Assembly: GCF_036669915.1 (NCBI RefSeq)
Contig: NC_089315.1
Location: 30,824,131 to 30,888,130 of the forward strand
DNA length: 64,000 nucleotides
Source of the DNA: Pocillopora verrucosa
Taxonomy: Eukaryota; Cnidaria; Anthozoa; Scleractinia; Pocilloporidae
Direction: 5' to 3'
The first letter of the stretch is position 1; each line of letters opens with the position of its first letter. A model generated the notes under the pieces. The model worked only from the letters and a program-made list of their open reading frames with translations. It was not told the origin of the DNA and did not search any database. Positions 37,898 to 48,155 of this stretch are shown one piece after another. The translations under genes were made by a program, and so were the position numbers.

Positions 37898-39139
37898 TGT
37901 GTACCACATTCTTTTAGCTTTGTTTCGAAGATTGCAAGGTCATGGAATAACATTGGTCTCATTTGAACTTTCGTAGAATGTGTTCACTCTGTGATGTTAC
38001 AGGGTAAATTTATTACGCGGATGGTTTCGACCAAATAAACATGATAACTCTACAGATTGACAAAAGAATGTTTTAAATTTCGAACTTGATGTTTTAGCCA
38101 GAGATTTGAAGAGAGGAAACTGGAGTCAAACAGGAAATGTTCTGCTGCAATTTATTCCGACGGATGTAACGAACCATTATTTAATCCGGTGCACATTTTC
38201 AGAACACAGCAGCTTAACTTAGGTAAAGATACAATTGAAAATGTGTGATTCAAACATCGTTTTGTTGATTTATGATAACTCTTACGTTCTATTTCTGTCG
38301 AGATAATATCATTGATGAAGTTAGGGACCTTCGTATTGCGTCAGAGCCTGCGTCGGACTTCAGACCCGTTCGTTGCTCCATACTGGAAAATGTAATATGT
38401 TAGACAGTTGTTCAAAACAGTTAGGGATCGAGAAGTTAATTAACTGGTGGTGTAATTAAAAAAAATTATTATAATTTTTTTCTCTAATATGAGTATATAG
38501 GAATTTAACATGCTGATTTCTTGTATGTCTGTGAACAATTCAGTACCACACATGCCACGCTGGCAATAAAATTGTCTGTTTTTTCTTTTTTTTTCGGATA
38601 ACATAGTGTAGAACCCGTTGGCGTAATTGCGAGTCTTGGATCTTAAACGGCATCTTTTTTTAATCTTTGACTTGTAATGGAGACCCAACGAAACAGATCC
38701 ATCGTGTATCTGGATGTGGAGTGTAACAAATTAAAATGCATACGTAGGCTCCAGATTAAGTTTTCCATCATTAACAATGAAAGCGTAACATGACAAATTT
38801 GAGAAAGATGTTCAAACGGAAGTCTGCATCCGGCGTAGTTCACCAGATAGGCTTCGAGCTGGTTTCACCCGCATCGTAAATGAATGAAAGATACATCATG
38901 CTAGGAAAGGAGCAACTTTACTCCCAATTTGTTAACGGTTAAGGAAAATTAAAACTGTTTAACACAAAATATCAAAGTATTCAAAAGCAAACTTTTCAAG
39001 AAGGAGCTGTATTGCACTGATTACCGTTCTCCTTTGTTCGTATATCCGTTTGATGTTGTTACTTTAAAGCCTTGGGGCATTAAGTTAATTTCTTTTCTTT
39101 CTAATGACCAAACTTGCGTCAGAAGAGTCATTGTCAGCG

Positions 39140-39146
39140 TATAAAA
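39140..39146 (+). promoter_or_regulatory. TATA-like box upstream of the first receptor
   Basis: TATAAAA lies 106 bp before the ATG of the receptor at 39246, a distance compatible with a short 5' UTR. It is the only such match noticed there. Function is inferred. Confidence 0.35.
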
Positions 39147-39245
39147 TGGCTTACACATGGCACAAGACTCGTCTATCTACAAATTGCTGGAAAACTGAGG
39201 CATCTGCTACCGTCGAGAGACTTTTAGCTGCATCTAATCCGAAAT

Positions 39246-40289
39246 ATGTACAACGTATCGGAAAAGAACACAAGCCAAAGCAACAGTTTTTATTATGTGC
39301 CAGCAATTTTACCTTCCCAGGCAGCTGGCATTGCATTTTGCGTCGCATTTTTCTGCGTTTTAATCTTCATTGTAGTCGGAAACGGTACCACCATTGTGCT
39401 TTTTGCATTTAACAAGATACAACGCAAGAAAACTTTGCTTCTGGTCGTTAACCTGGCTATTGCTGATTTCATGTTAGGGGCTGTATCTTTACCTCTGTTC
39501 ATTACTTACTTCGTTGGGAATTATTATCAACTATGGTTGGTCCAGTTCAGGAATCTGCGAGTAGTCTTTTTCTATATATTCGTCGATTTAGCTCTCTCGC
39601 AAGCCTCGTTCCTCGCGGTGATTTTCGTATCTTGTGAGAGATTTTACGCCGTGAACTTTCCATTTAAGCACCGAACGTTGTCCTCGCGAGCATACTGGTT
39701 AGTCATTTTAACGGTGTGGATACTGGCCTTCCTAATTGCAGCGATAGGGACATTATTGAGTTACTTTGTTTCATTCAGAGCCACGGTGACTTTTTGGGTT
39801 TGTGTTGCTCTGACTCAGATACTCATCGTATGCGTTTGTACTACCGGTACGTGGAGAAAGTCTCACGAAAAAAATGTCGCATCGCAACAGCAAAACAGAG
39901 CCGCGAAAAACAAACGCTTAACAAAAACGTTGCTGTTTGTATCATTTGTTGAACTGCTAACCTGGTTGCCGTTGATTACACTCGACTGTTTAACCCTCTC
40001 AGGTATTGGTCAAGCATATTTCGACTACCGAACTTTTCAATTCGTCGCAAACGTTCTTAATTTCTCGGGATCCTTTGTCAACCCCATCGTCTATGTATTA
40101 AGGATTCCGGAAATAAGACAAGCGCTGAGTTTGTGCTTCAACAGAAGGGAAAACGTATCTAGCAGGAAACGGACTGAAACGACAAGTAGCGAGATGTCAG
40201 TTTCGACGCCAGTAAAAGAGTTTGGAATATTACCAAGCTATCCTAGTCGACTTCAAGTGGCCTCTCAAGTTTTTGATACGCGATTTTAA
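39246..40289 (+). CDS. Class A GPCR, array member 1
   Basis: Intronless 347-residue seven-helix receptor, probably at the cell surface. Asn of TM1 is residue 46 (VVGN) and Asp of TM2 residue 74 (NLAIAD). TM3 carries FVDLALSQAS with Asp at 3.32 and ends CERFYAV, so the usual D-R-Y is E-R-F. TM6 is preceded by NKRLTKTLLFVS and contains TWLPL; TM7 ends NPIVY. N-glycosylation sequons at residues 3 and 8. TM3 lacks the usual 3.25 cysteine. The Ser/Thr-rich tail (TETTSSEMSVSTPV) could be phosphorylated. It is the most diverged open copy and is transcribed opposite to its nearest neighbours. The ligand is unknown. Database names for such receptors (adenosine, melanocortin or histamine-like) would be nominal. 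Confidence 0.9.
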   Translation: MYNVSEKNTSQSNSFYYVPAILPSQAAGIAFCVAFFCVLIFIVVGNGTTIVLFAFNKIQRKKTLLLVVNLAIADFMLGAVSLPLFITYFVGNYYQLWLVQFRNLRVVFFYIFVDLALSQASFLAVIFVSCERFYAVNFPFKHRTLSSRAYWLVILTVWILAFLIAAIGTLLSYFVSFRATVTFWVCVALTQILIVCVCTTGTWRKSHEKNVASQQQNRAAKNKRLTKTLLFVSFVELLTWLPLITLDCLTLSGIGQAYFDYRTFQFVANVLNFSGSFVNPIVYVLRIPEIRQALSLCFNRRENVSSRKRTETTSSEMSVSTPVKEFGILPSYPSRLQVASQVFDTRF

Positions 40290-41687
40290 TTATGTGCAGC
40301 ATAAGAGCTATTACTGATGTTGATCAACCGGCTTGCGTATTTACATAAAATTATATAACAATTATTTTCTCAAGAATTACCCAGCAGAATTGCAACAATC
40401 AATAAATGTGTGAACTAAAATGTACTTTAAACATTTCGTTTGGAGTCAATCCCGTTTCAATTTACGACAGTGACATTTTTGAAAGAGACTTGGTAAAGTA
40501 AGGTAGTTGGACCTAACTTTCTGCAGTCTTTATCATTGCAGATCAAAATAACAGCCACTGAGTCTCACCCTATTGTACATGGGTATTGTACAGCCCATGA
40601 AATTTTCTTGCCGTAAATGTAATATATCAAAATATCAGAAAAGTATTGTTATTGTAAAACGGGCTTTTTGCGATCACTCTAAATTTTTGCACCACTATAG
40701 GTCTTGGGCTACGGGAAATTTGAGGATTTTGTGACCTTATTTTGCGTGGGACGGCCCGAAGACGAACAAAGGTTAAAAACACAAATGAAGAACTATTCGT
40801 CTATTCATTTTCTCTTTTTTTGTTACATTCTCGTTGCCGCTGCCGTCATGGTTTTCTTAAATTCCCAAGTATAGCTGGCGGCTGACACACTTGACTTCAT
40901 CCCCCTAGGCATGCGCATTACAAGTGTCTAATTATCCAACCAAAAATACCAAAAAGCATGCAATGACGTCAATAGTTTGAAAAGCTCTGTTTTCGGTGAG
41001 CGTTTTACCTATATTAGTGAGAACAGTAGAATCCAACCAAAAGGATAAACTCGCTTTTTCATATCTCTCCGGCGTGGTGTGAACGGGCGTTTAGGTTGAT
41101 CCTCCAGCTTGTCTGTATATTTCTTTAGTCCTGAGGTACTTTGAAGATTGTTATATCTTTGACTCTATTGTTAGGACTGTGTCGTTTTAACCACATATCT
41201 CCTCAGCGTGTTCCTGATAGAATTTTTTTCTGAGATGAATTAAAAATCGTTCGCTGATTCGAACTGTTAAATAATCTCTCAAACAACCCTTCCAAAGCTG
41301 CTCACTAATGACCAACGACACTTCTAAGTTAAGTCATAATTCTGATTAAATCATTTGCATAAGTTTAGCCTAAATTTTCCTAATTTACCTAAAAACTTGA
41401 GAGATCTGAGTTTTACTCAGTTGCCATCCTCTTACTGCTTTTCCGTTGTTGTTAAAAAATTGATCTCAATAGTTTGCCACATTCAGTGAGATTAAAATTG
41501 AAGTTGGTAATTGTAGTTCTGGTTAATCAGCTGCTTCCTTTGTGCCTGAAAATATAAAAAGCACTCGCGCTACGTAAACAGAAACCCATGACAAAATATT
41601 GTGGGCAGGAAATGGTTATAAATGTCATAATAGTTATAAATATTTATTTCAGCTCATCCCAAAGGAAGCCTTTGGAGTGACAATGTT
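40290..41687. other. Intergenic spacer
   Basis: No coding signal on either strand. AATAAA at 40401-40406, 112 bp after the receptor stop codon, is the likely poly(A) signal of array member 1. Nothing else recognised. Confidence 0.5.
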
Positions 41688-41931
41688 ACTATGTGGTAGG
41701 AGATGAACTTAATTCGTTTGTCTTCGTTTGTCTCACGATAGAGTCACTTTTGATGTTGACAATAGAGTCACTTACTTTGATGTTGATGTTGAATCGACCT
41801 CATCGCCTGATGAAGACTAGCAGTATCGCAGTCGAAACGTCGCGATCGACATCAAAAGTGTCTCTATCGTAAAACAAACGAATAAAGTTCATTTCCTATC
41901 TTACACCACGATGAACAATACACTATGTGGT
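41688..41931. mobile_element. Fold-back insertion with 10-bp target duplication and hammerhead-like core
   Basis: ACTATGTGGT occurs at 41688-41697 and again at 41922-41931, bracketing 224 bp. Inside, the left arm (about 41698-41758) and right arm (about 41848-41906) are reverse complements over roughly 55-60 bp (CGATAGAGTCACTTTTGATG against CATCAAAAGTGTCTCTATCG). Between them CTGATGA at 41807 and GAAAC at 41834 enclose a possible GAC/GTC stem, and ACGTCG pairs imperfectly with CGACAT after it. That resembles a hammerhead ribozyme core such as those reported in Penelope-like elements and retrozymes. An extra A before the stem and a C-A mismatch argue against full activity. Confidence 0.6.
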
Positions 41932-42567
41932 GTTTTGAAATTGTGTTTATCTTGAACTTAGAGAAATCAATTATCAAAAATAATCTACAGAGAAAAACTT
42001 CAAATTAGTGTGATATCTAATGAAAAGTCCGGCACGTGTGTTTAAACCAATTCCAATTCGGTTGCCTTCTTAGGCTGGGTAATCAACATGACCGATAACC
42101 CCCTCAACACCTGTGTCTGCAGAGAAAAAACCAACAAAAAGCTTCTACTCCATTATCAGAGCCATGTTGACAATAGATATAAACGATCGCTAATAACAAC
42201 TATGCTTGATCGCGCCAACCGCTTGTAATCCTCACCGGATCTTTTCTCGGATCTGAAAACAATGTTTCTGAAACTGAAACACTCTCAGAAATTTATTGAT
42301 TCTAATTTTAAGAGATTCCACGCTTCCCAAGACCAGAACCAAAATCGAATTGAGCTAATCTGGTTGTAGTGCACGGTCGATTTTCTTTCCACGGTCGCTT
42401 TAGATAGCTTTATCCAGCTATTCAGAACTTTGTTTAAAAAATCCTGGTAGGGAAGCAGTTTTTGTCAGCAAGTCTAGCTCGCTGTTAAATAACAGCCAAT
42501 GAAAGAGAATGATCTTTCTCTAATCTGTGTTATTCCTTAACGTCTAGCGCGTAAGTAATTATATATT

Positions 42568-42790
42568 CGTTAAAGCCAAGATTCTTTGGAAAACTTGAGT
42601 AGGTGAATAAGCTCTTGATATCAATGTAAAATGAGTACAGAACGGAAATATAAAAGAGCCCTGAACGCGAGAGAATTATTTCTACCGTTTTTTCTGTCAA
42701 ACGTTCCAAAATGGACTTTCGTTGTTCAAATCGCCTCTGTCCGTTCCTCCTTTCAGGACATGAAAGTAATAGCACTATCAGGTTTCATCG
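42568..42790. repeat. Array flank block A, copy 1
   Basis: Noncoding block that recurs at 44116-44410 (GTTAAAGCC..., AACGCGAG, TCGTTCA.AATCGCCTCTGTCC) and in part near 58375. It lies between array member 2 and the insertion at 41.7 kb. The alignment is imperfect, with a gap of several dozen bases. Confidence 0.6.
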
Positions 42791-42884
42791 CAACTTCGAT
42801 TCCCGACATTAAAGTATTCTACTTGTGTTTTCCAAACATAATTTTCATTTTCACAGGGTTTCTTTTTTTCATGGAAAAGATAAA

Positions 42885-44035
42885 AATTATGCTAAACTGT
42901 CGTTGTGTACAATTTGGTATGCATCGGATCTCGTTGACGAGATGTCATTTCATGTCTGTAATGAGTCATTGAGTGCCGAAGCCTATACTTTCTTCTCTTA
43001 TTAAGCAGATTATTCATAGCTGGTTGTCCTCGGAAACAAGAACGTTTCAGAGCCTGCCGAAACTCAGCAATTCTTAATACATAAACCACTGGACTGATAA
43101 AAGAATTGGAGTAGTTGAAAAGGTTTAGCAAATGATAAACGGTTTGTTGTAAATGAAAAAACCAGAACTGTACTGCGTTAGCAATAATCAAGGGCAACCA
43201 CGCCATCAAAGCCAGGCAAGATACAAATAACAAGGTCTTTGTTAAGCGCTTATTTCTGTTTGTTTCTGAGTCTCTGTTTAGTTGCGGTGGTGAGGCACCC
43301 TCTCCATGAAACTTTATCAAAATGCCAATGTTGCAACCACATATTATACACATGAGAATAAAAGCGTATGGCACCCAAAAATACATAACATACTCGTGCA
43401 GCTGCAAGACATACGTTCCAGCCGAGATCGCAGAAACAAGGAGAGCGACAATCCATGCCATACAAATAACAATGCCGTATACTCGCGTTGAAAATGTTCC
43501 GGGTTTAAACGGCCAGATTATGGCGTGAAATCTCTCATAGGATATGAAAGCTGCAGAAATAAGTGAGGCTTGTGAGAAAGTAGTATCAAGAATCATGCGA
43601 AAAATAGAGAGAGACATGTTGGTGTCTAAATCCCCAATCCGGCTGGTCCACAGCTGGAAACTGAAGCCAACATGATAAATGTATATTGGTAAAGTTACAG
43701 CTCCTAACAACAGGTCAGCAATCGCCATGTTGATGGGTAGAAACAGATGTTTCTTGCGTAAACTTCTGTTCATCGCAAAAAGAATGATGGTGATGGAGTT
43801 TCCCGCAACAACGAAAACAAATGTCAAAATAAAAGCACTGCACAATGCGATGCCTTCTGCTTTGTAGGGAGCATCCCTCGACAAACTTAGATCATTTGCT
43901 CGGCCGACGTTAGTAGCAGATGTATTTGTTATCATGTTCACTTTGGGAGTTTATGCTTCCACTCGATAATACTGAGATGGTATCGAGAGCTCTGAAGTGC
44001 TGGATGTCAAGTAGCAGAATTGGAAAAAATTTTGT
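42885..44035. repeat. Recent segmental duplicate, copy 1
   Basis: Nearly identical to 47041-48155. The match starts just before GCTAAACTGTCGTTGTGTAC, runs through the whole receptor and ends past AGAGCTCTGAAGTGCTGG. The main difference is about 40 bp present here near 42963-43010 and absent from the other copy. Confidence 0.85.
42892..43941 (-). CDS. Class A GPCR, array member 2
   Basis: Intronless, 349 residues, beginning MNMITNTSATNV (N-terminal sequons). Landmarks in order: AGNSITIILF (TM1), INMAIADLLLGA (TM2), LDTTFSQASLISAAFISYERFHA (TM3, Asp 3.32, E-R-F), NKRLTKTLLFVS before TM6, AWLPL in TM6 and NPVVY closing TM7 (written NSFISPVVY here, so the NP Asn is Ser in this copy). The tail is long and basic (NKRRKYRLRHS). 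It differs from array member 3 at about six residues in the shared part, showing a very recent duplication. The Asn-to-Ser change in the NPxxY motif is shared by both copies and could alter activation. Confidence 0.9.
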   Translation of the reverse strand: MNMITNTSATNVGRANDLSLSRDAPYKAEGIALCSAFILTFVFVVAGNSITIILFAMNRSLRKKHLFLPINMAIADLLLGAVTLPIYIYHVGFSFQLWTSRIGDLDTNMSLSIFRMILDTTFSQASLISAAFISYERFHAIIWPFKPGTFSTRVYGIVICMAWIVALLVSAISAGTYVLQLHEYVMYFWVPYAFILMCIICGCNIGILIKFHGEGASPPQLNRDSETNRNKRLTKTLLFVSCLALMAWLPLIIANAVQFWFFHLQQTVYHLLNLFNYSNSFISPVVYVLRIAEFRQALKRSCFRGQPAMNNLLNKRRKYRLRHSMTHYRHEMTSRQRDPMHTKLYTTTV

Positions 44036-45574
44036 GTTCTCCTAACCTCCATTTCGAGTGCAAGCAGTTCATAGAGATATTCTCAACGTTTAGTTTACAT
44101 GCAAACAGTCGTTAAAGCCGGGGATCCTTTGGAACATGCGCGTGAATAAGCCCGTGATATGAATATGAAATGAGTTCAGAATGGAAATATGAAGGAGCCC
44201 AGAACGCGAGGGAATGATTTCCACTGTGACTGTAAAGACAAAGAAATTACATTAGGTTTTAGACAGTAGGTGTCTCTCACAATGCCATCTGACGATGTTC
44301 GTGTGTTTTTTCTCTGTTAAACGTTACAAAATGAACTTTAGTCGTTCAGAATCGCCTCTGTCCGTCCCTCCTTTCCGACCTTGAAAAGCGTTCTTAGTCA
44401 AGGTTTTATAGCTATATTGCTCGTGTGTCCTTGGCATACCGAAATTTACATTTCGACTCACATCAAAATCGTTCTTTTATTGAAAAAGCATATATTATGC
44501 ATCACATCAGCATTATGGAAATCCAAGGTCCCAAATAAGAATACCAAACGATAACTTCGATGTAACTGCACAGCGGATCTGAGTAAGACAGTCCGTTAGA
44601 AGTGAAGGCTCAGAAATAGACTGAAAATTCTCTTCGCATTTCAAATTTGGAGAAACGCTTATTAATAAGAATCTCTGGCTTCTTGTCATACTGTATTAGC
44701 TTCTGATGAACCCATTTCGTAATCGCTCCCTTCGGGAAGTCTTTGTTCAGTTGAATAGATCAGGTTCATCTGTCCCACTTGGTCTCATAGACGGACTCTT
44801 TATCATGCAAATTAATAAAGATGATTTCTTCCGATGTCAAACATCCTTTTTTAATAAGAAATTACAAGTCCTCACGTATCGTCAAGTCTTTCTCCGTGTT
44901 ATTCAGGAATCAATGAAAGAAATTGGAATATCCCTACAAAATATTCTCCAATTTAAAAATCTCAAGAAAAGCAGTACGACATGTCTTCAAATAATGAAAA
45001 GAGAACGCCATTAAATATAAGACTCAATGAGAGGATCAGTGGTCAAATGCCTTTTGTTACCAAATTTTATTTATTTTTGAGCCCGTTAACTCCGGAAAAA
45101 ATAGCCATTATCCATGACTATATCGTGTATTTCAATTTTGAGAAAATGGACCCAATAATTTTCGTCTTTCCTACAGTAATCATAAAGCGTTACAATCGCG
45201 TGCTTTGCGGAGGAAAGTCCTAAAAATCTAACCGGCAATGATTATACTATTTCTAAAACACAATTATTGACTTAATATTGACTGCCGCGGTCTGTTTGTT
45301 TATATTTTTTTGAATCCCACATCAGCCGCCTGGGTCAAGTTTGACATACATATACCTTCATTATCTATTCTGTTTGTTGTTATCTTTAAGAGTTAACCTG
45401 ATGTAGCCATAGAATATGCTCATTTACTGTTAAATAAACTTCATAAAGTTAGATAGTTATTAAGTAACTCCAAGCTGTAACTATTATACAATAGGTGTAG
45501 TTATATAACAGTTGTGATTATCCTGCGTCATTTATATTGAATTATAACTAAAACTAAACTGCTGGTTTAACTGA
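44036..45574. repeat. Noncoding array blocks A (copy 2) and B (copy 1)
   Basis: No intact gene. 44116-44510 aligns to 42568-42790 and to 58375-58560, sharing CGTGTGTCCTTGGCAT and the AAAAGCAT region. 45080-45480 contains GAGGAAAGTCCT, TCTAACCGGCAATGATTA and GTTAACCTGATGTAG, which recur at 46490-46880; the CTAACCGG part is also seen near 55340. 44790-44990 resembles stretches near 49900-50130 and 54940-55150. These are decayed flanks of former receptor copies. Confidence 0.6.
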
Positions 45575-45770
45575 CCTCATTTGCAATTTGTTATCCATTA
45601 CATCTAGTTCAAACCCCATTCGTGACTGAAATCATTTTTACTTTCCAGTCATTCCTAATTTTTTAGTAAGCTTCGTGTTCATAGCTGCATGGCTCAGTCT
45701 CTTCCGAAACAACATGAATTCCATAGCCTGTCAAAACTTAGCGATTCTTAATGCATTAAAAAAATGGATT
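45575..45770 (-). pseudogene. GPCR relic (C-terminal fragment)
   Basis: Minus-strand sequence aligns with the receptor 3' ends. TTCTTAATGCATTAA..., CGAAACAACATGAATTCC and TTCATAGCTGCATGG correspond to the NPVVY-ALRIAEFRQAL tail and following CFxGxPA segment of intact copies. Only about 60 codons remain, with no open frame. It represents a lost array member between members 2 and 3. Confidence 0.65.
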
Positions 45771-45889
45771 GTAACAGATATTGTGTTTCCCTATACATCA
45801 ACTGATTAGAAATTCATTAGGTCCACCGTGAGTTTTGTTTTGTTTTCATTTTTCTTCTTGTCTTTTCTTGCATGACCAAACGATCTTTT

Positions 45890-46080
45890 TTTCATCAGAG
45901 GAGTGGTATAGGGAAACTGACGCAGTTCTAAGGATGGTCTTGTTTGGAACCTTGCGTCGTCGTAACGTCAGCGAATTTGTATACCTTTCGCTCTGACGAT
46001 TGGTTAACACCCGAAACGTAAGCTTCGGGTGAAACCCTTTTCGGTGGCCAATGTACTAATTATCAACTCCGATATAATCT
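45890..46080. repeat. Dispersed element with CTGACGA...CGAAACGT core
   Basis: Contains CGCTCTGACGATTGGTTAAC, then CCCGAAACGTAAGCTTCGGG (a strong local hairpin) and GGTGGCCAATGTACTAATTA. A truncated relative with CGCTCTGACAAAGGGCTAAA is at 50197-50230. The CTGAYGA and GAAAC words also appear in the element at 41.7 kb, so they may be related. Confidence 0.5.
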
Positions 46081-46489
46081 ATTTATCTGATGAGTCTTCA
46101 GATAATGTGAGCGATCTTCTTTCCACTTTTGAACTTGGTGTTTTTCGATATGTACACAAGTCCACTAAAAGGAAGTCTTTGTTTGAGTAGTTAGCACATC
46201 TGTCGCCTTCCTTTGGCTAATAGGTTTTCTTCCGATGTCAATTACCTGTTTAAGTTTACTTTTGATGTGAGATAGCCATTTCCATGTTCCTTGTTCATAA
46301 ACTTATCTTAAAATAAGCTCCAAAATTAAATTGCTGGGCAATGCGACATTGCCTCCACAGCGCCGCTTTGTCTTCATTAATTATGACTATCTAACATTAA
46401 GTTTCATTTTACAAGGGAGGCTTAAAAGTACGTCTACAAAAGTAAAGTGGTGGTGAGTGTATGCCAAATTTATTAATATCTTCAACCGA

Positions 46490-46880
46490 TTCCTATATTT
46501 TTTGTACTTCAATTTTGAGGAAGTGGATATGATTCGATGGATAATTTTTGTATTTTCTACGGGTATTATAGAACGATTCAAATGCACGTTTAGCTGAGGA
46601 AAGTCCTTTTTACAACGAATGAGCAAACTTAACCGGCAATTATTGGGATTTCTAAGACACTAGTCTTGACTTGACGAACCGGCTGCCGGTTTGTTTGCCT
46701 ATTTTTCTCGAATGACACATCAGCAGACAAGTCATGATGACGTACGTTTTTTCATCTTATCTACATGTTTACTAGCCTCCGGTGACAAACGTTAACCTGA
46801 TGTAGTTGTAAGGTATGCTAATCAGTTTACTGAGAATAAAATTACACAAAGTTGAATAGATATCAAGGAACATAAGCGGC
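46490..46880. repeat. Noncoding array block B, copy 2
   Basis: Aligns with 45080-45480: TACTTCAATTTTGAGGAAGTGG, GAGGAAAGTCCT, ACCGGCAATTATTGGGATTT, TTTCTCGAATGACACATCAG and GTTAACCTGATGTAG in the same order. It lies downstream of array member 3 as block B copy 1 lies upstream of the relic at 45.6 kb. Confidence 0.6.
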
Positions 46881-47040
46881 AAGGTGTTACCAGACTGTTT
46901 AGATTAATTTTAAAGTCTCCAAACTGAAGCCGTAGATGAATCATGCCTAGGTAAGAATGTAATTCATTTCTTGAGCGTTATTGAGTGTTATGCAACTACA
47001 TAAATAAATGATGTGTTGTTGTCATCACATGATCGGTATC

Positions 47041-48155
47041 ATTATGCTAAACTGTCGTTGTGTACAATCTGGAATCCATTGGATCTCGTTGACGAGATGT
47101 CATTTCATGTCTGTAATGGCGGATTGTTCATAGCTGGTTGTCCTCGGAAACAAGAACGTTTCAGAGCCTGCCGAAACTCAGCAATTCTTAATACATAAAC
47201 CACTGGACTGATAAAAGAATTGGAGTAGTTGAAAAGGTTTAGCAAATGATAAACGGTTTGTTGTAGATGAAAAAACCAGAACTGTACTGCGTTAGCAATA
47301 ATCAAGGGCAACCACGCCATCAAAGCCAGGCAAGATACAAATAACAAGGTCTTTGTTAAGCGCTTATTTCTGTTTGTTTTTGAGTCTCTGTTTAGTTGCG
47401 GTGGTGAGGCACCCTCTCCATGAAACTTTATCAAAATGCCAATGTTGCAGCCACATATTACACACACGAGAATGAAAGCGTATGGCACCCAAAAATACAT
47501 GACATACTCGTGCAGCTGCAAGACATACGTTCCAGCCGAGATCGCAGAAACAAGGAGAGCGACAATCCATGCTGTACAAATAACAATGCCGTATACTCGC
47601 GTTGAAAATGTTCCGGGTTTAAACGGCCAGATTATGGCGTGAAATCTCTCATAGGATATGAAAGCTGCAGAAATAAGTGAGGCTTGTGAGAAAGTAGTAT
47701 CAAGAATCATGCGAAAAATAGAGAGAGACATGTTGGTGTCTAAATCTCCAATCCGGCTGGTCCACAGCTGGAAACTGAAGCCAACTTGATAAATGTATAT
47801 TGGTAAAGTTACAGCTCCTAACAACAGGTCAGCAATCGCCATGTTGATGGGTAGAAACAGTTGTTTCTTGCGTAAACTTCTGTTCATCGCAAAAAGAATG
47901 ATGGTGATGGAGTTTCCCGCGACAACGAAAACAAATGTCAAAATAAAAGCACTGCACAATGCGATGCCTTCTGCTTTGTAGGGAGCATCCCTCGACAAAC
48001 TTAGATCATTTGCTCGGCCGACATTAGTAGCAGATGTATTTGTTATCATGTTCACTTTGGGAATTTATGCTTCCACTCGATAATACTGAGATGGTATCGA
48101 GAGCTCTGAAGTGCTGGATCGGTCAAGTAAAAGAATTGATGCAAATTTTGTTTTC
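47041..48155. repeat. Recent segmental duplicate, copy 2
   Basis: Counterpart of 42885-44035, with only scattered single-base differences over more than 1 kb. It lacks about 40 bp just inside the 3' end of the receptor frame. Confidence 0.85.
47105..48055 (-). CDS. Class A GPCR, array member 3 (tail-truncated twin of member 2)
   Basis: 316 residues, matching array member 2 through QPAMNN with changes such as His to Gln after RKK, His to Gln in IYIYxVGF, Met to Thr in GIVICxAW and Glu to Lys near DSxTNRNK. After MNN the frame ends PPLQT. A deletion of about 40 bp shifts the reading frame and replaces the basic 40-residue tail of its twin. All seven helices remain, so it may still work but with altered regulation by arrestins or trafficking factors. 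It shares the Ser-for-Asn change in the TM7 motif. Confidence 0.85.
   Translation of the reverse strand: MNMITNTSATNVGRANDLSLSRDAPYKAEGIALCSAFILTFVFVVAGNSITIILFAMNRSLRKKQLFLPINMAIADLLLGAVTLPIYIYQVGFSFQLWTSRIGDLDTNMSLSIFRMILDTTFSQASLISAAFISYERFHAIIWPFKPGTFSTRVYGIVICTAWIVALLVSAISAGTYVLQLHEYVMYFWVPYAFILVCVICGCNIGILIKFHGEGASPPQLNRDSKTNRNKRLTKTLLFVSCLALMAWLPLIIANAVQFWFFHLQQTVYHLLNLFNYSNSFISPVVYVLRIAEFRQALKRSCFRGQPAMNNPPLQT

Larger units (their letters stand above)
37522..39245. other. Intergenic region between WDR93 and the receptor array
   Basis: Contains the WDR93 3' UTR, an (AT)n run at 37837-37890 and otherwise AT-rich DNA without coding signal. Candidate TATA-like sequence near the right end is listed separately. 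Confidence 0.55.

Noticed and set aside
37556-37909. Overlapping reading frames on both strands over 37.6-37.9 kb
   Set aside because: They consist largely of Ile-Tyr repeats produced by the AT microsatellite.
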